Source: Irpex lacteus (taxonomy: Eukaryota > Basidiomycota > Agaricomycetes > Polyporales > Irpicaceae). Taken from it: 64,000 nucleotides of DNA. A program made the position numbers and the translations under genes. Where the stretch lies: assembly GCA_001986395.2 (NCBI GenBank), contig MQVO02000005.1, forward strand, positions 1,612,001-1,676,000. Reading direction: 5' to 3'. Shown piece after piece: positions 54,721-64,000 of this stretch (its first letter is position 1; the number at the start of each line of letters is the position of its first letter). Under the pieces are notes generated by a model that was not told the origin of the DNA, searched no databases, and worked only from the letters and a program-made list of their open reading frames with translations.

Positions 54721-57067
54721 ACCCGGACAGGATGACTTCAACGCCCTTCACGACCGTACTCTATCGCCCTCCTATTCACCCATGACCAACCCACGACCAT
54801 AGCATTGTATCCCATACCACCTTCGCCATTCTCGATACCCTTCCGCAACATCGCAGCACACCACCTATACCCTTGCATCGGACTCTTCGCATCGTACCAT
54901 TATCGCATAAACCAACATAACCATAACTCGGACAGCATTACCACATAATCCAACATAAACATAACTCGGACCTACATTATTGTTCTATAGTATCTGTATA
55001 TTGACTCAGTAGGAATAGCTTGTAGTACCACAACTTATGCATGATACGTATGGTATATGTAGAATAGGAATAACAGGCGCAGAACATGCCAATTCAGCAC
55101 AATAGCTCCAAACTAGACTGTTATAACGAAGATGCCGGTAAACAAATTCGGTAGGCTTATTATAGCGTCAATAATACTGTAAGTCTCTATTCGTGACAAT
55201 TTGAAGGTTCTCTTCTGCGTTAGACTTCAAATACGCCCTATTAAAGCGGGAGAACACGGTCAGCCACAGACGCGTCGACGCGTTAATTACACCAGTGAAA
55301 ACGATCACATGATCGTATTTAATGTCGGCGTCTTCTCTGTTGAAGCCATGGCTACGTTACGTTCTTGTTCGCAACAAGCCACCTGAATGAAAGCGGGTAT
55401 GAACAACAACTCGCATCCTATTTGTTACATCTAACAACGGAATCACAATGCCTTCCTCGCTCGACGCAAACCATGGTCGCCAATTGAATCACTTGAGAGT
55501 GTCACCAGCCACATCGCCACAGTTTGCCGCGGTTCCATGGCCAGCGGCATCACATTTGCATCTGGCCTGTATGCGAACAGCGTTCCTTACATGCAATTCG
55601 GAAACATGTTGGCTATGACGAACAGATGTGTGAGACAGTGAGAGAGGTCAGTGATCAACGCACCAGCTGCTGTGATATCACCGCGCTGACTATTGCCGGA
55701 TGTGCTCATCAACCTAGGCTAGGTTTACACCGCTGGTTCTGCGTAACGATGGCTGCTAGGTGACAACGTGCCAACGAACAGGGAGGATAGGCAAGGTACG
55801 GTATCCCCGCCAGCTCATCTCTACACCGTCGCCCCCTCGTTGACATGTTCAAAAATCGTATTCACACCGAGGGGGCCCTTCATCCAGGTGGAAACGCTTA
55901 TGGCAGCATGATCTCCAGATCTTCATGAATATTTGTGCCTTTCCAAACGCAAAAGGCTGTTGTTGATCATGGTGAAATTGCAGTGACGGATCTGGCTCTC
56001 GCGGAAAGACCTCGTTTCGTCGTTCCTAGTTTTCCTATTTCCATCCAGAGCGCAAATCAGGGGTACTTACTTCTGAATATGTCATCGCTCTGCCGTCACC
56101 GTCCAAATAAGTAAGTATGATGCTGACCAGGGTCACGGCCACCTCCTTCGAGAGTTGCCAGGAATTCCGGTATCAGGTTCAAGCGGTGCTCTTTGGAGCT
56201 ACTCGGGTGAAGGTAAGCATGCTGTGGCCTGGAATCCAAGTATACCCAAGCTAATCCTACGACGTCTCCAGCGTTGTAACTCATCGTTGTGAGAGTTCCT
56301 AGGACTGCGCGGTCCCGCACATCCCGTCCTCTCTTCGGACTGACATATGTTTTCTCCGTGTTCTGAACAAAGAGGCCCGGGGTACGATATGACGAATATT
56401 CCTGCCGACGCCTTTCCACCTCCCTCGACTGGAATGATTTATTGACGAATGCGTGGATACCAAAAGCATGAGGGCTTCGCAATCGAGCGGTCTTCGCTCA
56501 GACAGCCCTCCCACTACGCAATGGATAGATGCGATTCCAAAGCCCCTTCATTTGAGAATGCAAATGCACGACGGGCTTGTAACACCGAGCATCCGCATAC
56601 ATGGAAGAGATCAAACACTCGTGGGGTAGCCCGTGCATCGAAGCTCTCAAAGCGAGATAGACATCTCGTTCCAAATGTGACTGCGGTGGAAAAGCTTTCG
56701 GAGGACGGTAGCCGCAAGACATACTGTAATAACGATATATCGCACCCTGACAGATCCCAAATATCGTACGCGATTTCCAACTACATGTGCGTATGTATTA
56801 GCAAGGAATCTGAAATACAGTGGAAGATGTGATGGGCTGGTCGAAGCCGTCATCATCCTAGGTTCAGACTCCACCTCCCAGTAAATCACGCGTATTTATC
56901 CATGGCCAGAGAAGTGTGTGCCTATCAAAGTCTCGTCAGCCGTCTCTGGCAGCCCTCGGGACTTCGACCGTTTGATCCTGTACTCCTGAGCGACAAGTAT
57001 ATATCAAGTATGGACCAAACAAACAAAGCGTAGGACAAAATGTATACAGCAAAGCCGACAAAACTAA
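54721..57067. other. 2.3-kb intergenic region with a possible exon relic
   Basis: Just after the DUF6699 stop there is a short imperfect tandem duplication (about 54905-54975, unit ~36 bp, containing CATAACTCGGAC twice). At 55440-55630 the plus strand has a coding-looking frame (HNAFLARRKPWSPIESLESV, then GSMASGITFASGLYANSV) that I cannot assign. No complete gene is supported. The right end should hold the 3' region of CTF4. Confidence 0.4.
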
Positions 57068-60000
57068 TCAAGACACAGAAACGCCCTCAGGCTCCAACCG
57101 TTTACTCGCTGGCTCCGGAGAGTCAGGCCAATCTATCGGCTCATCCTACACACAAACTTCATTAGAATCTGAACCGTCCATAAGCCATATGAACCTTTCA
57201 CTTACATCATTATCATTCGGTTCGTCAACTTGCGTAGGCACCTGCGACACCTCCGTCTCTTCATCAACAGGCGTAGCCCTCTGCGAGTCAACCACCATCG
57301 TCACTTCCGTCTCCTGCGTCTCCTGCGTCTCTTCAATCTGTTGTGTGTCGCCTGCAAGCGTTTCCTGCGTCTCAGACCCTCCCTGGCTCTGGCTGTCCTT
57401 TTTCTTCTTCGATAATGCTGCCTGAGACTTCTTCTCTGAAGGTGCAGGTGCAGGAAGCCCGAATAGTGTAGTCTGCCGACCGACTTCTTTTCCTTTTCCT
57501 TTGCCCTTGGCACCAGCAGATGCACCACCGCCTGAGTAACTGTTAGTCGGATACTAGGACTGTATGTTTCCACTCCACTCACGTTTAGTGTGCTTATCGG
57601 ATTCTGCAGCCTCGACCTTGTTGAAGAAGCTCTCCGTCTTGTGCAGCGATTTGTTCATCTCCGCGGTCCGGTTGAACAGGTTCCGCCCGGTTTCCGCTCC
57701 AGGTTTACGTGCAAAGGGATTTGACTCTGTGAACATATCCTTTATGAGCAAAATTCCTTGTCACGGCCAAATAACGCGTCAACGCACTCGGCTGGACACC
57801 AAACTCCGTCGCCCGTCGTTTCCCATGCGATTGAGAGTCCAACTCTGGGAACGGCTCCACCGAACGTTTCCGCTTGCCGTCCGCAGACGGGTCGTGCGCG
57901 TACTCGTCACCAACGTCGGCGGCGGAGGACTGGAACTCGTCCCTCCGTTGCCTGGACGGTCCAGCACCACCACCAGATGCAGATGCACTAGCACGTTCCA
58001 GTCCAGGCCGATGAATCGCAGGCGGCGGTCTAAAATCCTGGAACGCCTTCGGTCTCTCCGGCTCCACACTCGACGCATACGCCGTCTGCATCGCAGGCAC
58101 AGGCGCAAACTCACTGACCCTCTCCCTCCTCCTCTCCCTCGCCACCTCCAACCGATCCACATCCTCCCTATCCTGCTTCAACATCTCCATCTTCTCCTCC
58201 AGCCCAATCTGATGGTAGAACTTGGCGACTTTGATGGCCATGTCGAAGGAGGCGGTGTGGTGGAGGAGTTTGGTGAGGTCGATGGCGCGCGCGAGACGCT
58301 CGTTTTTGCAGGCGAGTTGGATGAGCTGGATGAGCTCTTTGTCGAGGGCGAGTTCGCGACGGGAGATGTCGGTGGTTGTGAGTTCGTCGTCGGAGAGGCC
58401 GTCGCGGAGGATGTCGAGGAGCATGGTTTCGCGTGCGAAGCTGCGTGGTGTGTTGTATAAGTAGAATGATAGAATGTATGCTATCTCAACTTACTGCTCT
58501 TCCAGCGGCTGCTCCTTCGCCTCGGTACGTTTGAATGGCAGCCTGCAAGGCAACTCCTGGATAAGAGGCTTAGGGAACCCAGGATGCTCTTGCCGTCCCT
58601 ACAACCACATTTATCAACTCTCACATCTCCCACACAAAGAATCCAAAAGACGCACCTTGAGAATGAGACACATAAACGTATCACCCGACACCCCAACCGG
58701 CCAATAAGACTCTACTTTGCCCTGCCTCCGCTCAAGGGTGTTAGTATCCAGTAGACGAGCCCAGGTGGCTTGCAGCGGTATCCGGAAGCGGGGCAGGATG
58801 TGCAGTATACCCGCAGAGTCGTACAACGTCGGGGCCTAAGCAAAGGAAATGAGCTCGTTGGCGTGCGGTGACATAAAGGACATGTAGGCTGACCCCTTCT
58901 TCGGTGATACCAATCCACTTCAACGTACGTCCCTTCGGCACAGGCAGCGAGTCCTTCTGCAACAAACAGAAATCCTCAAACTTGATAAGTCGACCCGTCA
59001 AGTTCTGCGACCCTATTCCAGCCCACTCATTAACAACCCAATAATCATCCTCCAAAATCACAAAAGCAACCTCACATACCATCCATAGTAGTCGACCCCT
59101 CCCTCGTAACCACGAAAACCCACTCCGCGCCCGCCACCATACACACAAAATCCCCCTGCAAACTCACCACCCCCCTCTCCACCCCACTCCCCGTCAAGAA
59201 AACCAACTCATTCTCACTAGTCGCAATAACCACCGTGCCCAGTCCCTGGATGTCCGTGTCGTTGGCGGCGCGCGAGGAAGAGCGCGTGGGCGGGGTGCCG
59301 CCGGCTGCGATGCCGAGGATGGAGACGTGCGGAGGGAGCTCGTAGGTCCATTCGGAGGCGGAGGCCCAGGTTGTGTAGGGTTTGTAGGTTGCGTGGGCGG
59401 GGTGGGAGGGTTCGGGTTGGCAGGCGAATATTGCGCCGCGTTCACCTGCGATTTCAGAGTCATTTCATGCTCTGAACACGTAGAATGCAGAGAGATGGTA
59501 CGTTACCTAGTGCAGCGAGGTTATACTTGAAGTGGTCATTAAAGTGGAAGCTCTTGCGGAGGCTTCTGTCGTGGAACTCGACGTTCACTATGTGGTGTGT
59601 ATCTTGGTCCGTGACGTCGATGACGCCAATCATATTATATGCTATTCCCCGATCCAAATCCGAATCAGACGAAGCTAATCGAGTAGAGTAGAGGAGAGTG
59701 TGACTGTACCGAGATACCGCTTCTTATTCTCCATAGGCGTCGAACCAGGCTGGAACGCAGGCTGCGCCTTCGTCACACTCACTACGAAATAAGCATATAG
59801 TCAGCACAAGAACAGAACTTGAGATTTGTTGGAAACCCATTACCCATCTCACGAACACCAACCCCATCCAACTTCCTATCCTTCTCCTTCTCATCCTCAT
59901 CATCCATCCCCCCGCCCAAATCGTCCAATATCCAATCATCATTATCCAAATCAATGCCCTCGAGCACTCCATCTCCCTCCCCGTCCAAATCCACCCCCAT

Positions 60001-61519
60001 TTCCACATCCACCCCTTTCTCCTTCTCCTTGTCATCAAAGTCGAATAACCCAGAGGCATCGACGCGTTTCTTGGCGGGCGGGAGAGCTTTGGAGGCGCCA
60101 GAGGAGAGCTTGACGGGGTCGATGCCGTCGGGGGGTATGCAGTCCTGCCAGCGCGTGAGGACGCCCTCGGTGTCGGTCCAGGCGAGGAGGTTTGTAGTTG
60201 GGGACCAGGCTAGTTGGGTTATTGGGGCGTTTAGGGAGTCTTGGAATCTTCATTATAAATTATGCATGTGAGTACATGCGAAGGGAAGGGAAATGAATGA
60301 GGAGAGGAAGGAGGGGAGGGAGGGAGGGAGAGAAGGGGGAAGACACACCGGTAGACGAGCCGACGGTTCTGAACGGCCCAGATGAACAGACCCGACTTGC
60401 TCGCTGAGGCGAGGTAGACGCCGTTTGTGGACATGGCGAGGGCTGTGGGTGCTCCTGAGGACGCGTCGTCAGTAAAAGTGGACGATTTCTGCCAGGTGCT
60501 TCGCGATATCGTTGCAATTTCTATCTCAATCAAGTGAAGCTAGAAGTCAGCGCTGTGCGAGATGCCAATGTGGGAAGAGTGTACGTACCGTGTGTGCGGG
60601 TGGCGATGAAGAAGTAGTCTCCGGATGTATGCCATACTGCTGTGCAGTCGTGTTGCCATTCCGGAGATCTGAACGGGGTCGAGCAATTAGTGGTATGCTG
60701 CATGGTCAGTGGGCATGAGCATGAGAGTCGACGCACTCGGGATCTGACACAGCTGGTAGTACGCCTTGTATCACTTCGACCTCTTTGGCTTCCTCCCCTG
60801 ACACGTCCCATATGATGATTTTGCCGTCTGCGCCGCATGATGTCTATAGAGCTTCAATGTAAGCTTTATTGAGTGGTAAGGGAGCGGGGCTCACCAGAAG
60901 AGTCCCCGAAGGATGCCATGACACTCTGCGCACTGCTTTCGAGTGCCCCTTGAGAACCATCATCTTAGTCGTGTCCTCCAGGTCTATGACTTTAATCGAT
61001 GTCTCACTGTATCCCACATCATTAGCAGTTCAACAGGTAAGAAGATATCAACGTACTCTGAAGCCACAGCGACTCGCGAGCTCTGAGGGTCTATAGCAAT
61101 GGACCGGATAGGCACGCCAATCGCGCTAGTGACGAGTCCGTCGAGTTCCGACTTCCCATTATCGTATTGTCTGACTTCTGCGTCTTCGCTTCCTGAGAAC
61201 CAGTGATTTCGCTACAATAAGCAAGCAAGTACAGTCAGAGGCGATATTAGGGTATGCACTACAGTGAACGCACCGCTGTTGCGAGACAAGTTATACTCTC
61301 CATGGCATCCAGCGCCGCGTCAGGCTCCTGATCTGTCCCCAACTCGGTTTTCCATACCCGTACAAGCGAGTCTGCGCCTCCAGTATAGATATACCTAAAA
61401 CGAAGTGTAAGAGCACGCAAAGACTTGGAGGAGAATTGTACCCACGCGCCATCCCGAGAAAAGCTAATAGCCGTGTTTCCTGGCTGATGAGCTGTATTTA
61501 CGAGGGTCTTGGCCGACAT
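57068..61519 (-). CDS. CTF4: CTF4/WDHD1 (SepB, Mcl1) replisome adaptor
   Basis: It starts at ATG 61519 ([20 protein letters not shown]) and stops at 57068, with many short introns. The N-terminal third is a WD40 propeller ([33 protein letters not shown] blade near 60800). An acidic, Asp/Glu-rich linker follows around 59830-60040 ([13 protein letters not shown]). The middle SepB/Mcl1 propeller has [55 protein letters not shown] and [18 protein letters not shown] helical C-terminal part follows ([40 protein letters not shown]). The tail is basic and Ser-rich and ends [20 protein letters not shown]. Ctf4 trimers tie the CMG helicase to polymerase alpha and support sister-chromatid cohesion. All expected domains are present. 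Confidence 0.93.
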
Positions 61520-62225
61520 TTGGGGCTCGGTCGTCGGGGAATGTGGTTATGGTCGTCGCCAGTGTGGAAGTCGTGGCTGAGAGCGGTCGCGCGTCACGAT
61601 GTGTCACGTATGCAAACGCGAAACGTAACGCGATTGTGACGGCTCTCATGGCGCCCGGTGCCGGCGTCTGAGTAATATCGTCTCTTTTCTCCCTACCGCC
61701 ATGACGCTACGACTTAGTGTGCTTCCGCAATTGCTGGTTAGCACTGCTGTTTGGGATTATGACTTGTGGTAAGTCATTAGTTGACTTGGCAATTGTCTGA
61801 GGTTCTGACACCCCTTCAAAGTGTGTAATATACTAGTTAGGTTTACCAAAATTGTAATTTGGCGTTGCTGCAATGTTCTGCGAATATTTGTGCCCAATGA
61901 CAACGTTACGTGTGCTAATTATACCCAGGAATGTTCAAGACAAACCACCCCGCCTTACGGTCTAGTACGGCACGACGTCAAAGGCCGAGCAGCACTGCAG
62001 CAGTCACCGCACGGCAAAGTCTCGGACCGCGGGGAAACAGATGCAGCGGGGGCAGTCTGCATGCTTCGGACCGGTTCAATGGGCTGCTGACCCCTGCGAT
62101 CGATATGTTTTGCTATTCCTGCCCACCAGAGCCCACCGCTACTGTACTTAAGTGCGGGCTGTTCGTCATCTCGAAGATGTACAACGTTGCCCTACTTCCC
62201 ACCTCGACGCGTCGCTGGCTGAACC
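61520..62225. promoter_or_regulatory. Divergent CTF4 / DUF2264 promoter region with SCB/MCB-like motifs
   Basis: This 706-bp stretch separates two outward-facing gene starts. At about 61616-61633, roughly 100 bp upstream of CTF4, lie ACGCGAAACG and AACGCGATT. These resemble the CGCGAAA (SBF) and ACGCG (MBF) cores of fungal G1/S promoters and would suit a replication gene. The match is short and untested. Confidence 0.35.
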
Positions 62226-64000
62226 ATGCCCTCCTTTTCACTCCAAAGTCCATTCAAGTCTAACCCCGTCGAAACCAGAGATGACTTGGCCCGCTTTCTA
62301 GTCGGCCTCCTAGACCCTCTCGCAGCTCACACATCCCCAGGCGGCGCACGCATCCACCTAGGCTACACGGGCACCCACTTCGACGAGACAGCCGCTCACC
62401 TCGAAGGGTTCTCTCGACCAATCTGGGGTCTCGCGTCTTTGCTTGCCGGAGGAGGCAAGTACGAGGGCGTAGACCGATGGGTGCAAGGTTTCACGAACGG
62501 GACTAACCCCGACCACGAAGAGTTCTGGGGCGACATGCGGAATAAGGACCAGCGGATGGTCGAGTGCTCTGCTATTGGGTTCTCTTTGGCTGTGGCCAAG
62601 GAGCATCTCTGGGACGCCCTTGACACTAACGCTAAGACTCACTTGGAGAACTGGCTGGGCGGGATGAACGACAAGGAGATGCCCAACACCAACTGGTTGT
62701 GGTTCCGAGTGAGTTCTCCTCCACCTTTCCGACACAACGACGCTATACTCAATCTATCTATACAGGTATTCTCCAACCTAGGCCTTTCAAAAGTAGGATC
62801 CTCAAAATACGACCCTGAACGTCTGAAAGCCGACATGGACCACCTAGATACATTCTACATCGGCGACGGCTGGTCCAGAGACGGCCCCGAGGGCGTCGTC
62901 CAGCTAGACTACTACTCATCCTCCTTCGCCATCCAATTCGCGCAGCTCGTCTACTCCAAACTCGCACAAAAGGAAGATCCAGCCCGGTGCGAAGAGTACC
63001 GTAACAGAGCCCGCCTGTTCGCACAGGACTTTGTCCGGTACTTTGACCCCGAAGGTTCGTCCGTCTTGCATCCGATAAGTTCTCTTCGTAGAGTGCTCTG
63101 AGATTTCTGACCCATGAGTGGTAATGTAGGCCGTGCGGTGCCCTTCGGGAGAAGCCTGACGTATCGCTTCGCGATGTCGTCGTTCTGGGGGGCCGTTGCC
63201 TTTGCTGACTTGGAGCTTCCCGCGCCTCTCACGTGGGGTGTTGTACGAGGGCTTCAGCTCCGTAATGTGCGTTGGTGGGCGAAACAAGCTGGTGCATACA
63301 ACACCGACGGGACGTTGACTATTGGTTATGTGTATCCCAATCAGGCTATGACAGAAGTAAGACACTCGCTCTCCTTCCAGAATAATAATAATTGACCTCG
63401 GTTGCAGAATTACAACTCCCCAGGCAGCCCATACTGGTGCTGCAAATCCTTCATCACCCTCTCCCTCCCCCCAACCCACCCATTCTGGTCCTCCCCCGAA
63501 CAGCCCTACCCTTCCTCGCTCCTCAACACAGTCCGCCCCCTCCACAAACCCCTCCACATAGCCTCCAACCGCTCCAACCACACCTTCATCCTCTCCTCCG
63601 GCCAACAATGCTCGTACCCCGTCAAGAACAGCGCGGCAAAGTACGGCAAGTTCGCGTACTCGTCTGCATTCGGGTATAGCGTCGCTGTTGGGAACCTGTT
63701 GTTGCATGAGGTGGGCGCGGATAGTGTTTTGGCGTTGAGCGATGATGGTGGGGAGACGTGGAAGTGTCGACGGGAGACGAGGGAGGCGAGGTTTGAGAGG
63801 GGGGAGAGCGGGGAGTGGTTGAGGTCAATGTGGTTTCCCTGGAAGGACGTCGAAGTCGAGACATGGCTCGTCCCGCCCACCGAGGCGGCGCCCCTCTGGC
63901 ATCTTCGGATTCATCGTCTGCGTACAGGCAGACCGTTACAATCGGCAGAAGGCGGATTCGCCATCTACGGCCAACAAGAAAACGACCGTGCATTAGAGCC
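62226..64000 (+). CDS. DUF2264 protein, C-terminus beyond window
   Basis: It starts at ATG 62226 and remains open to the right edge, with introns near 62709-62765, 63054-63130 and 63357-63408. The product begins with [20 protein letters not shown], then [29 protein letters not shown] and [58 protein letters not shown] and [14 protein letters not shown] follow. These match DUF2264, an (alpha/alpha)6-barrel family related to polysaccharide lyases and hydrolases and found in bacteria and fungi. No signal peptide is visible at the chosen start. A carbohydrate-active role is likely from the fold but unproved. Confidence 0.88.

Overview
The window is nuclear DNA of a filamentous basidiomycete, most likely an Agaricomycete. 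The genes are cut by many short introns of about 45-65 nt with GT-AG borders (one clear GC-AG case). The gene set includes a cerato-platanin, a DUF6699 protein and a MYND protein. No bacterial, organellar or phage features were seen. Gene identities come from reading the translations and recognising family motifs; no database search was run. Several 5' ends and exon borders are therefore models.

Layout, left to right: a GH63-like glycosidase cut by the left edge (1-2589, -); a Rap1-type telomere protein with a BRCT region and three Myb-like repeats (3310-6304, +); the Cdc42 exchange factor CDC24 (7268-10496, -); a 4.5-kb gene-poor stretch; the bifunctional thiamine enzyme THI6 (15058-17330, +), tail-to-tail with a phytanoyl-CoA dioxygenase-like gene (17399-18804, -); a secreted cerato-platanin (19480-19991, -); a MYND zinc-finger protein (22575-23783, +); a SUR7/PalI-type membrane protein (24637-25364, -); and a long disordered Ser/Pro-rich protein (26690-29639, +).

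The most unusual part is 30.1-47.9 kb. Two diverged copies of one repeat, each about 3.3-3.6 kb and with no recognisable transposase or reverse transcriptase, lie in opposite orientation (A, 30098-33420, +; B, 44290-47920, -). Each carries a tandem array of about 315-bp units with a conserved G-rich core able to form a G-quadruplex. Between them lie three intact single-copy host genes: an S28 serine peptidase (33783-36393, -), cohesin SMC3 (36756-41141, -) and a TAPT1/Emp65-family ER membrane protein (41469-43952, +). SMC3 and the TAPT1 gene share a 327-bp divergent promoter.

To the right of copy B are an unnamed gene (48378-49165, -), the mitochondrial transcription factor MTF1/mtTFB (50302-51860, +), a DUF6699 protein (53971-54720, +), the replisome and cohesion hub CTF4/WDHD1 (57068-61519, -) and a DUF2264 protein cut by the right edge (62226-64000, +). 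Most genes are unlinked housekeeping functions. Telomere maintenance (Rap1), cohesin (SMC3) and replication-coupled cohesion (CTF4) happen to lie in one 60-kb interval, but nothing in the sequence shows a functional cluster.
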